Assembly (NCBI RefSeq): GCF_900106055.1
Contig: NZ_LT629792.1
Location: forward strand, 372,001 to 436,000
From: Schaalia radingae
GTDB taxonomy: Bacteria; Actinomycetota; Actinomycetes; Actinomycetales; Actinomycetaceae
Length of the DNA: 64,000 nucleotides
Direction of reading: 5' to 3'
The notes beneath the pieces are model-generated. The model was not told the DNA's origin and did not search any database. It saw only the letters and a program-made list of their open reading frames with translations. Below, piece by piece: positions 1 through 7,265 of this stretch (its first letter is position 1; each line of letters starts with the position of its first letter). Made by a program: the position numbers and the translations under genes.

Positions 1-305
1 TGGAGCCGTCTGTGCTGCTGGCAGATGAACCCACGTCGATGCTGGACGTGTCGATACGAATCGGTGTGCTGAATCTGCTCGATGAGCTGCGTCATGAACG
101 TGGCGTGTCCATCCTCTACATCACGCACGACATCGCCAGTGCGCGATACCTGTCTGACCGGATGGCCGTGATGTACCACGGGAAGCTGGTTGAAGTGGGC
201 CAGACCGAACAGATTGTGCACGAACCTGAGCACGACTATACGCGGGTTCTGATTGGCGCTGCACCGGATCCGAGCAGGCGAGTCAAGAGAACGAAAAAGC
301 GATAA
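1..305 (+). CDS. Oligopeptide-type ABC transporter ATP-binding protein (OppF/DppF-like), C-terminal part
   Basis: Only the last ~100 residues are in the window; the reading frame is open at base 1. The first visible residues hold the Walker B and D-loop ([11 protein letters not shown]), followed by the switch histidine in YITHD, and the product ends in a basic tail. An Opp/Dpp-type ATPase energises uptake of oligopeptides, and in some bacteria oligosaccharides, at the inner face of the membrane. The next gene is a family-5 solute-binding lipoprotein starting 34 bases downstream, so this is the end of a transporter operon whose permeases lie upstream of the window. The Opp family assignment is firm; the substrate is not shown by the sequence. 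Confidence 0.88.
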   Translation, partial: EPSVLLADEPTSMLDVSIRIGVLNLLDELRHERGVSILYITHDIASARYLSDRMAVMYHGKLVEVGQTEQIVHEPEHDYTRVLIGAAPDPSRRVKRTKKR

Positions 306-339
306 AAGAAATCCAACTACGTACCAGAAAGGTCACACA

Positions 340-2001
340 ATGATGAGGAGATGGAGACGAGCACTGGCAGTCGGCCTGTTGTCAGCGGTGACGCTGACCG
401 GCGTCGGGTGCTCCTTCGACAAGGGAGACGGGGCATCGTCGAGTGCCTCCGGAGACGCATCGAGCTCCGAGGTTAAGATTGCCGGCTGGGGCGGAACCAC
501 CTGGAGTCAGAACTTCAACCTGTTCTCCCCGACAGCAACTGCGGTTACGCCGGGCACAGCGTTCTTCTACGAGCCGTTGGTTCGTCTTGATCGCACCAAG
601 GCCGGCGAGGTTCTTCCCTTCCTTGCTGAATCATGGGAATTCAATGAGGATGGAACAGAACTGACATTCACCCTGCGTAACGATGCGACGTGGAGCGACG
701 GTGAACCATTCACCGCGAAGGATGTGGCGTTCACCTGGCAGCTCGTGATCGACGGAAAGACCAAGGCGTACTACCCATTCAAGGAAGTCAGCGCTATCGA
801 CGACACTCATGTGAAGGTCGTGTACGACGAACCGGCGTTCGCTGACCTGGTTTCATTCGCAAAGCGCCAGATCATTCCGGAGCACGTGTGGAAAGACGAG
901 GATCCGGCTACCTTCACCAACCCTGAGCCGATCGGGACGGGTCCCCTCGTCCTTGATTCCTTCTCGCCTCAGCAGCTGACACTGAAGATGCGCGACGACT
1001 ACTGGGGTGACACATCCACTGACGTCAAGACCGTGAAGATCATGGCTATGAGTGCTGACGCCGCCAAGGACGCCCTGAAGAAGGGGACAATTGACTACGG
1101 CACGGCCGGGTGGGAAAACGCTGATGAAGAATACGTCAGCAAGGACCCCGAGCACTTCAGCTATACCTTCTACCCGGTGGGCACCAGCGACGGAATCGTC
1201 TTCAACACGATGAAAGCACCGTACGACGATCCCGCAGTCAGGCGTGCGCTGCGCGATTCGATTGACCTGGAAGCTGCCGCGAAGGCTGTCAACGTTGGAT
1301 ACTCAGTGCCGACGAAGGCTGGTCTTGACCCCAGCGTGTACGGAGATATCCTCGCGAGTGGTCAGGAAGCAAAGCTGGATGTCGAAGCCGCCAAGAAAGA
1401 TCTGGCTGACGCCGGATGGGAGGTTGTCGACGGCAATCTGGTGAAGGACGGACAGTCCTACACTCTGCAATATGATGTCTACCAGCCCTACACCGAATGG
1501 GTGCTGACGGCGCAGATCCTAGCTGACCAGTGGAAGCAGAACCTCGGCCTGACAGTGGGAATCAACCAGCTGGCTGACCAGCCATTTTCTCAGCTGGTCG
1601 AATCGGGCGACTACGGCATGATGTCCTCGAGCCCGACGCAGGGTCTGCAGATCACGGACATCGTTACGCACTTTGACTCGGCGCGCGTCGGAACGCCTGG
1701 AGAAAAGAATGACGGCAACGAGATGTTCTTCAAGAACGAGCGTCTCGATGAGATCGGCGTCAAGCTTGGAGAATTCCCACCGGGAAGCACGGATGATGCA
1801 TTCAAGAAGCTGGCTGTCGAAGCACAGGAGATCCTGGTTGAGGAGGCCCCGTTCATCGCCACAGCAACTGCCGGCTGGAAAGCCGAGCTCAACTCGATGA
1901 GGTGGACAGGCTGGCCTGTTCAGGGAGAAACTACCTGGGTACCGAATAACACCTTGCCGGCAGACGCTATTCTCACTATTTTGAATCTGAAATCATCATG
2001 A
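340..2001 (+). CDS. Family-5 extracellular solute-binding lipoprotein of an Opp/Dpp-type ABC transporter
   Basis: About 553 residues. The start is placed at ATG 340, or the adjacent ATG 343, because an AGAAAGG ribosome binding site lies just upstream and a signal peptide follows at once: a basic MMRRWRR start, a hydrophobic stretch and a lipobox ending LTGVGC. A longer upstream extension is open but would bury the signal peptide. The mature protein has the SBP_bac_5 layout: an FYEPL segment, LAESWEFNEDGTELTFTLR, and WSDGEPFTAKDVAFTW. It should be tethered to the outer membrane face and bind the substrate. Its stop overlaps the start of the GH35 beta-galactosidase by 4 bases (ATGA), so the two are translationally coupled. 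That suggests a galactoside ligand, but this is inference. Confidence 0.9.
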   Translation: MMRRWRRALAVGLLSAVTLTGVGCSFDKGDGASSSASGDASSSEVKIAGWGGTTWSQNFNLFSPTATAVTPGTAFFYEPLVRLDRTKAGEVLPFLAESWEFNEDGTELTFTLRNDATWSDGEPFTAKDVAFTWQLVIDGKTKAYYPFKEVSAIDDTHVKVVYDEPAFADLVSFAKRQIIPEHVWKDEDPATFTNPEPIGTGPLVLDSFSPQQLTLKMRDDYWGDTSTDVKTVKIMAMSADAAKDALKKGTIDYGTAGWENADEEYVSKDPEHFSYTFYPVGTSDGIVFNTMKAPYDDPAVRRALRDSIDLEAAAKAVNVGYSVPTKAGLDPSVYGDILASGQEAKLDVEAAKKDLADAGWEVVDGNLVKDGQSYTLQYDVYQPYTEWVLTAQILADQWKQNLGLTVGINQLADQPFSQLVESGDYGMMSSSPTQGLQITDIVTHFDSARVGTPGEKNDGNEMFFKNERLDEIGVKLGEFPPGSTDDAFKKLAVEAQEILVEEAPFIATATAGWKAELNSMRWTGWPVQGETTWVPNNTLPADAILTILNLKSS

Positions 2002-3839
2002 CGCGACCAACACTGGAAGTACGGGGCGCGCAGTTCCTGCTTGGCAATGAACCGCATCTCATCATTTCCGGTGCACTGCATTATTTCCGAGTGCACCCGG
2101 ATTTGTGGGAAGACCGTCTCAAGCGGCTGGCCCTGATGGGCTGCAATACCGTCGAGACATATGTGGCGTGGAACTTTCACGCCCCGGCTTCCGGGGTTGT
2201 GTCATTTGAAGGTGGCAGAGACCTCGGCCGCTTCCTCGACATTGCGGCGGAGCTTGGCCTGGACGCAATTGTGCGACCAGGGCCTTACATTTGTGCCGAA
2301 TGGGAAAACGGCGGCCTGCCGTCGTGGTTGACGCACGACAAATCCCTGCGGCTGCGCTGCCGCGATGAGAAGTTCCTGTCGGAAGTGTCCCGCTGGTTCG
2401 ATCAGCTCATCCCGATTGTGGCGCAGCGCCAATCCAACAGGGGTGGCAACGTCGTCGCCGTCCAGGTGGAAAACGAATATGGTTCATGGGGGGATGACGC
2501 GCAATACCTCGCGATTATGCGAGATATGGTCACCGACCGTGGGATCGATGAACTCTTGGTGACAAGCGACGGCGGTGCTTCCCTGTGGCTATCTGCCGGA
2601 ACCGTGGAGGGCGCGTATCCGACCGGTAACTTCGGGTCGCGAGCTGAACAGGTCCTCCCCGTGCTGTCTCAGTGGACAGACGGCGGGCCGGGGATGTGCA
2701 TGGAGTTCTGGAACGGGTGGTTTGACCATTGGGGAGAACCCCACCACGACAGAGACGCCCAGGACTGTGCGAACGAACTTGATTTCATGCTCTCGCACGG
2801 CATGAGTGTCAATTTCTACATGGCGCACGGAGGAACCAACTTTGGCCTGTGGGCCGGTGCGAACCAGGCGGAGGACTACCAGCCGACCACGACCAGCTAC
2901 GACTACGACGCTCCCATTGCTGAAGACGGAAGGCTCACGGCAAAATTCCACGCCTACCGACAGACGATCGCACGCTACCGGGATCTTCCCGATTACGAGG
3001 CAGAACGCGAACGCCTGGGGATCACGGAAAATCCCACAATGCAGCCGCGCCTGGATCTGCAGCTCGAGCATTCCCACAACCTGCGCACACTGCCCTTGTG
3101 GCACAGTGAAGGTGAAGGCTGGCCGTGGGTTCCCACCTTTGAAGAAGCGGGAATCGACCTGGGATTCCAGCTGCTCAAACGCGAGATCACGGTCTTCCCC
3201 TGGTCTGACGGCGCCATTGTGCCGCTTCGGTTCATGGAGCTGCACGACAGGGCCTACGTGTGGGGTAATGGGGTCTTCCTGGGAGTTGCTGATCGCAACA
3301 ATCCTGACCAGGAAATATCGCTGGAGCCTGCGCTGGGCGATGTTGCGGAGAGGCAATCGCTCGAGGGGACAACGGTTGAGCTGGAAATACTCGTCGAGAA
3401 CCTGGGGCGTGTGAACTTTGGCCCCCACCTGGGCGATCCTAAGGGAGTCGTTCGAGGAATCTGGTACGGGGTGCGTTTCCTGAACAATTGGCAGGTTGTC
3501 TCGCTTTCGCCAGAATCGCTCCTTGCCGCATGCGAGGAAGCGAACGGGGCGAATTCTGAGCACAGCGCTTCGGCCGGGTTGCCAGTTCTTGCCTCGGCGG
3601 CATTTGACGTCGAGGACGAGGCGGACGCCTACCTGGACGTATCGCAATGCGGTCACGGCATCGCCTGGATTGATGACTTCTGCCTGGGGCGTTTCTGGAA
3701 TATCGGGCCACAGCACGCACTGTACGTCCCGTCGCCGCTGCTCAAACCCGGCAGACATCGGATCACCGTGCTGGATCTGGAATGTGAGCACCCCTCGCTC
3801 TCACTTATCGACCATCCGCTGTTCACCACGGAGGACTAG
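1998..3839 (+). CDS. GH35 beta-galactosidase
   Basis: 613 residues, similar in length to single-catalytic-unit GH35 enzymes. The N-terminal TIM-barrel is clear: GALHYFR near residues 25-31, GPYICAEWENGG at 95-106, the acid/base glutamate in VENEYGS (about E160), and the nucleophile in CMEFWNGWFDHWG (about E236). The C-terminal half carries the beta-sandwich domains, including a final Trp/Phe-rich segment with GRFWNIGPQ. There is no signal peptide, so it is cytoplasmic and would hydrolyse imported beta-galactosides. Its ATG overlaps the TGA of the binding-protein gene, so both come from one mRNA. A strong hairpin follows 30 bases downstream and ends the operon. Confidence 0.93.
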   Translation: MTRPTLEVRGAQFLLGNEPHLIISGALHYFRVHPDLWEDRLKRLALMGCNTVETYVAWNFHAPASGVVSFEGGRDLGRFLDIAAELGLDAIVRPGPYICAEWENGGLPSWLTHDKSLRLRCRDEKFLSEVSRWFDQLIPIVAQRQSNRGGNVVAVQVENEYGSWGDDAQYLAIMRDMVTDRGIDELLVTSDGGASLWLSAGTVEGAYPTGNFGSRAEQVLPVLSQWTDGGPGMCMEFWNGWFDHWGEPHHDRDAQDCANELDFMLSHGMSVNFYMAHGGTNFGLWAGANQAEDYQPTTTSYDYDAPIAEDGRLTAKFHAYRQTIARYRDLPDYEAERERLGITENPTMQPRLDLQLEHSHNLRTLPLWHSEGEGWPWVPTFEEAGIDLGFQLLKREITVFPWSDGAIVPLRFMELHDRAYVWGNGVFLGVADRNNPDQEISLEPALGDVAERQSLEGTTVELEILVENLGRVNFGPHLGDPKGVVRGIWYGVRFLNNWQVVSLSPESLLAACEEANGANSEHSASAGLPVLASAAFDVEDEADAYLDVSQCGHGIAWIDDFCLGRFWNIGPQHALYVPSPLLKPGRHRITVLDLECEHPSLSLIDHPLFTTED

Positions 3840-3868
3840 AAGCACTGGAACCGCTGGTGCGGACACAT

Positions 3869-3902
3869 CTCAGGCCCTGGCTCGGCGCAGCCAGGGCCTG
3901 AG
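3869..3902 (+). terminator. Perfect 14-bp hairpin terminator after the GH35 gene
   Basis: CTCAGGCCCTGGCT at 3869-3882 pairs perfectly with AGCCAGGGCCTGAG at 3889-3902 around a 6-base loop. It starts 30 bases after the beta-galactosidase stop. There is no T tract, which is common for actinobacterial intrinsic terminators. Confidence 0.75.
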
Positions 3903-3933
3903 TGCATGGAGAGGTGCCCGCGGTGGCTCTACG

Positions 3934-4998
3934 ATGGCAACCATGGCACACCAGATTTCGGCACCTGTTCCTGCAGAGCCTGGCGACAAAGTGGCACTGC
4001 TGTCACCTGCGTGGGCGGCACCGGCTTATTTCCCGGAGGTTCACCGCCAGGCGGTCTCGCGCATGGAAGAGCTGCTGAATGTGGAAGTGGTTGAATACCC
4101 CACCACGGCGGCAATGAATGCGTCACCAGCTGATCGCGCTAGGGACTTCAATGCCGCACTTGCTGATCCGCAGATCCGCGCCATTTTCACCACCGTGGGC
4201 GGCGACGATCAGATCCGGATCACCCGGTTCCTTGACCCTGTTCTGGCCCGACGTGACCCAAAACCGGTGTTCGGATACAGTGACAACACAAATATCCTGA
4301 ACTGGTTGTGGCGCAACGAAATCGCGTCATATCACGGTGGCGCCTCCATGGTGCATTTCGGAAGTGGCCCTGGTGTGGATAGCGAGCACCTGGCAACGGT
4401 GCGTGCAGCGCTTTTTGGTCAGGAAGACCTGCCCTTGCCCATGCCTGAAGACAGTGAGGACTACGGGTGGGACTGGTCGACGCCACAGGCACTGACTGAG
4501 CCTGTCCGACGAGAAAGCGCAATTCCCCTCGAGTTTATCGGCCCTGACGCACTTGTACGAGGGCGCACCTGGGGCGGCTGCATGGAAGTGATCGATCAGC
4601 TGGCGCTCGCGGACCGTCTGCCGGCGGCGCGTGAACTCGAAGGTGCGATTCTTCTGCTGGAGACATCCGAAATGCTGCCACCGCCGGATTACGTGGGACG
4701 CTGGGTGCGCGCGATGGGGGAGCGTGGGTATCTGGACGCCGCCGCAGGTCTGGTGTTCGCCCGTCCTGTGGTGCGTAATCGGGAGATGCCCGACGAGCCG
4801 GAAGCTGTGGTCACGGCTCGCCGCGAGGCCTACACCGAGTACCTTCTGTCCAACATCGTTGACTACACGCGCGACCTGCTGGTGTGTATCGGGTTGCCGT
4901 TTGGCCATACGCGACCGCAACTTGTCCTGCCCTATGGTGGTGAAATCACGCTTGACCCGTCAGCGGGCGCGGTGATTGCACATTTCGCATCCGTGTGA
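3934..4998 (+). CDS. S66-family LD-carboxypeptidase / MccF-like serine peptidase
   Basis: About 354 residues from ATG 3934; ATG 3943 is a possible alternative. The upstream open frame runs through the terminator hairpin, so the longer version is rejected. Motifs fit peptidase family S66: ALLSPAW near the N-terminus, the FTTVGGDD turn, the nucleophile serine in FGYSDNT (about S116), a glutamate in ILLLETSE, and a late histidine in GLPFGHTRPQ. Family members either trim murein peptides (LdcA) or hydrolyse microcin C-like peptidyl-adenylates (MccF). The PxFGYSDNT context and length are compatible with MccF-like proteins, but sequence alone does not decide between them. It appears to be monocistronic, bounded by hairpins on both sides. 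Confidence 0.85.
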   Translation: MATMAHQISAPVPAEPGDKVALLSPAWAAPAYFPEVHRQAVSRMEELLNVEVVEYPTTAAMNASPADRARDFNAALADPQIRAIFTTVGGDDQIRITRFLDPVLARRDPKPVFGYSDNTNILNWLWRNEIASYHGGASMVHFGSGPGVDSEHLATVRAALFGQEDLPLPMPEDSEDYGWDWSTPQALTEPVRRESAIPLEFIGPDALVRGRTWGGCMEVIDQLALADRLPAARELEGAILLLETSEMLPPPDYVGRWVRAMGERGYLDAAAGLVFARPVVRNREMPDEPEAVVTARREAYTEYLLSNIVDYTRDLLVCIGLPFGHTRPQLVLPYGGEITLDPSAGAVIAHFASV

Positions 4999-5000
4999 GT

Positions 5001-5030
5001 CGCCCTCGTCAACAAGGGCGAACGAGGGCG
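5001..5030. terminator. Hairpin terminator between convergent genes
   Basis: CGCCCTCGT at 5001-5009 pairs perfectly with ACGAGGGCG at 5022-5030. It lies 3 bases after the S66 peptidase stop and 47 bases beyond the stop of the convergent acetyltransferase, so it could serve both strands. Confidence 0.6.
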
Positions 5031-5076
5031 GGTGCGGAGACCTCCTTACGAATCGTGGGGTGTGAGTTGCAGGCGA

Positions 5077-5646
5077 CTAGCTGCGAATGGGGCGGATGAC
5101 GCGCGCAGGATTACCGGCCACGATGTGGCGAGCGGGCACATCTTTTGTGACGAGCGCTCCTGCAGCCACGATGCTGCCTTCGCCGATGGTGACGCCCTGC
5201 AGGATTACAGCATTGGAGCCGATCCACACATCGTTTTCGACGTGAATCGGCTTGGGATGCAAGGTGCCGCGTCGGTCTGGGTGCTCGTCGTGGTTAAGGG
5301 TGGCAAAGATGACGTTGTGGCCGATCAGTGCGCGGTCACCGATCCAGATGCCGCCCTGGTCCTGGAAGCAGCATCCGGCGTTGATGAATATGCCCTCGCC
5401 AAAATGCAGGTTGATGCCGCAGTCGATAGTCAGGGGAGTTACCACGTTGAGTGTTGGATTGGCGGGTTCGCCGGTGATCTGCTGAATGAGGTCGCGGATC
5501 TGTTCGGCGCTGTGCACCCCTGAGTTCAGCTGCTGACACAGAAGCCGGGTCTGGACTGCGCGGGCTTGCATGAACTCCGTGGCATCACTTCCGGGTGTGA
5601 GTGCCTGGCCATCAGCCATCATTTTCAGGAATTCTGCTCGATTCAT
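5077..5646 (-). CDS. Maltose/galactoside O-acetyltransferase (left-handed beta-helix, LacA/Maa family)
   Basis: 189 residues from the ATG at 5646, which has an excellent AAGGAGG site just upstream; the longer ORF adds ten residues ahead of that site and is less likely. The N-terminal segment ([12 protein letters not shown]) matches the Maa-type helical domain. From about residue 65 hexapeptide repeats form the beta-helix ([48 protein letters not shown]). The C-terminus has the family ending [14 protein letters not shown]. It would transfer acetyl from acetyl-CoA to sugars. Lying close to a GH35 beta-galactosidase, it parallels lacA in the lac operon, but it is transcribed in the opposite direction. 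Confidence 0.9.
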   Translation of the reverse strand: MNRAEFLKMMADGQALTPGSDATEFMQARAVQTRLLCQQLNSGVHSAEQIRDLIQQITGEPANPTLNVVTPLTIDCGINLHFGEGIFINAGCCFQDQGGIWIGDRALIGHNVIFATLNHDEHPDRRGTLHPKPIHVENDVWIGSNAVILQGVTIGEGSIVAAGALVTKDVPARHIVAGNPARVIRPIRS

Positions 5647-6058
5647 GTGGTTCCTCCTTGCTGCCCATTGTCGCATTCCCGTCGAGTCGAGATTTCGTCG
5701 TCGAGAGAGTAGTTATCGGCAGTAAGCGCCAGCGTTAGGCATGCAGGCGATCCAAAGAGGAATCAGCTGTCCTTGTTGTGGCGCGGTATCAATGGTTGCA
5801 AGATCTAAATACCGCCAATGACGTGACACATCCACACACAAAAAGACCGGGACACCGCTAACTGATTGTCAACGATGTCCCGACACATCACACGGTTACT
5901 TAGACGTTCATTTTGATACCAGGCTTTGGGCGGGTTGAAAACCAGGCTGGGTGGGTGCAAATTCCGAGTGTTGGGTTCATTCCAATGGTTTGGCTAGTCA
6001 CCGTCGTTTTCCGACTGACGATGTTTCGGCATTGCTTGGGATGTGAAGCGATATTTCG
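5647..6058. other. Intergenic region between acetyltransferase and ars genes, with a possible insertion-sequence relic
   Basis: About 410 bases without a supportable gene. It holds the ribosome binding site of the acetyltransferase at its left edge and a hairpin with an A/T tract at 5840-5882. The rest shows no coding pattern. It separates the sugar genes from the arsenic cluster and may mark the edge of an acquired segment. Confidence 0.5.
5840..5882 (-). terminator. Intrinsic terminator read on the minus strand
   Basis: On the minus strand CGGGACAtCG (5882-5873) pairs with CGgTGTCCCG (5857-5848) with one mismatch, and is followed by GTCTTTTT. It is about 180 bases downstream of the arsR-arsC stop. 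The layout also resembles the terminal region of actinobacterial insertion sequences, but no transposase is present. Confidence 0.55.
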
Positions 6059-6805
6059 TTAAGTGATTCGGGTTAGTAGCTCTCTTACGCGCTTGGTAAT
6101 TTCGTCGCGGATTTCGCGTACGACCTCTAAGGGCTCACCCGACGGGTCAGCGACCTCCCAGTCTTCATAGTGGGTTCCGGGAAAAATTGGGCATGATTCG
6201 CCGCATCCCATCGTAATCACCCAATCTGCCATCCTCACTTTCGCCGGATCAAGTTTTTCTGGCTGTGCAAATGGCTCTAACCCTATTTCGGCGAGGGCGT
6301 CGCGCACCTCGGGGTGTACTTCCTCGGCCGGTTCGGTGCCCGCACTCATGATGGTCACGTCAGAGCTGGCTAGTTCTTGCGCAATGGCAGCTGCCATTTG
6401 TGAGCGACCAGCGTTTTGTCTGCAGGCAAAAAGGATTCTGGTCACGGCGGCTCCCTTTCGGCTTGCGGGTTGTTGAGGCACGTGTTTAGCGACAACGTCA
6501 AGGAGTCGAGTATCAAAATCCGGGGAGATAGAATAGTAGGCCCACTTACCCTGCTGTTCACGGCCTAATATGCCAGCATTTACCAGCCTGGTGAGATGGT
6601 GCGAAATGGTTGACCGACTGATATTAAAAACCTCGGGAAATGAACATGCGCACACCGGGTTCGGTGCACAGCGGTATATGAACAGAGCCAGTTGCAGCCG
6701 CGTGACATCACTGAGTGCCGCAAAAACGCCTGCTGCGTCCTGACATTGACCTTCGCCGGCGATTTCAGGTGCGGGGCAGCAATTTGGAGCGTGTTGGCTG
6801 TTCAT
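6059..6805 (-). CDS. arsR-arsC: ArsR repressor fused to arsenate reductase (ArsR-ArsC)
   Basis: 248 residues with two domains. Residues ~20-105 form an ArsR/SmtB winged helix (FAALSDVTRLQLALFIY, then the recognition helix ISRSTISHHLTRLVNAG). Candidate As(III) ligands are C46, C52 and C54, plus C9, C10 and C21 at the N-terminus. Residues ~121-248 form a low-molecular-weight-phosphatase-type arsenate reductase: the C-X5-R loop is C128 to R134 (ACRQNAGRS), with MGCGESCP further on, as in mycothiol/thioredoxin-linked actinobacterial enzymes. It should repress the divergent arsDA genes from the large palindrome between them and reduce arsenate to arsenite. The fusion ties sensing and reduction into one polypeptide. 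Fused forms of this kind are known in Actinobacteria. Confidence 0.92.
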   Translation of the reverse strand: MNSQHAPNCCPAPEIAGEGQCQDAAGVFAALSDVTRLQLALFIYRCAPNPVCACSFPEVFNISRSTISHHLTRLVNAGILGREQQGKWAYYSISPDFDTRLLDVVAKHVPQQPASRKGAAVTRILFACRQNAGRSQMAAAIAQELASSDVTIMSAGTEPAEEVHPEVRDALAEIGLEPFAQPEKLDPAKVRMADWVITMGCGESCPIFPGTHYEDWEVADPSGEPLEVVREIRDEITKRVRELLTRIT

Positions 6806-6810
6806 ACAGG

Positions 6811-6856
6811 AACTCTATCACACGTTTCGACACCCATCGAAACGTGTGATAGAGTT
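6811..6856. promoter_or_regulatory. ArsR operator: perfect 20-bp inverted repeat in the divergent ars promoter
   Basis: AACTCTATCACACGTTTCGA at 6811-6830 is repeated perfectly inverted at 6837-6856 around a 6-base centre. A third half-site, ATCGAAATGTG, follows near 6874-6884 in the leader of arsD. The palindrome sits 6 bases upstream of the arsR-arsC start and 40 upstream of arsD, so one bound dimer could repress both genes. Assignment as the ArsR operator is inference from position and symmetry. Confidence 0.8.
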
Positions 6857-6896
6857 TGTGTCGATTCGACAGTCATCGAAATGTGAGGAGTTAATT

Positions 6897-7265
6897 GTGC
6901 GTCAAATCGATATCTATGAACCGGCTTTGTGCTGTTCTTCCGGGGTATGCGGAACCGACGTAGATCAGGCTCTCGTTGATTTCAACGCGGCTCTGACCGC
7001 CCTGGATAACGAGGGTATTACCGTCACCAGGCACAATTTGGCGTCTGCCCCTACCGATTTTGCGACTTGCGAACCGGTTCGCGCCTATGTGGAGGTAGCT
7101 GGCACGGACGGCCTGCCAGTTACTGTGGTTGATGGCATTATCGTCGCGACTGGTTCCTATCCCGAAGCCGATCAGCTTCGTCAATTCGCAGGGGCAGCCC
7201 CGGACGGAAAAACAACTTTGCCCGTCGCTGAGTCTGGTTGTTGTGGCGGAAGTGGGTGTTGCTAA
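6897..7265 (+). CDS. arsD: ArsD arsenite metallochaperone
   Basis: About 122 residues from GTG 6897, chosen because GAGGAG ends 6 bases upstream; the longer ORF begins inside the operator palindrome. With this start the metalloid-binding cysteines fall at C12, C13 and C18, exactly the positions known to be essential in the E. coli plasmid R773 ArsD. The C-terminus has two vicinal pairs (CCGGSGCC), also as in ArsD. The family delivers As(III)/Sb(III) to the ArsA ATPase. The stop overlaps the arsA start (TAATG), so the chaperone and its client are translationally coupled. Confidence 0.95.
   Translation: MRQIDIYEPALCCSSGVCGTDVDQALVDFNAALTALDNEGITVTRHNLASAPTDFATCEPVRAYVEVAGTDGLPVTVVDGIIVATGSYPEADQLRQFAGAAPDGKTTLPVAESGCCGGSGCC

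Noticed and set aside
2589..3791. 400-residue open frame antisense to the GH35 gene
   Set aside because: It mirrors a well-conserved gene on the plus strand and has no family motif or ribosome binding site.
5032..5523. 163-residue plus-strand frame over the acetyltransferase
   Set aside because: Antisense to a gene with clear hexapeptide repeats and a perfect ribosome binding site.
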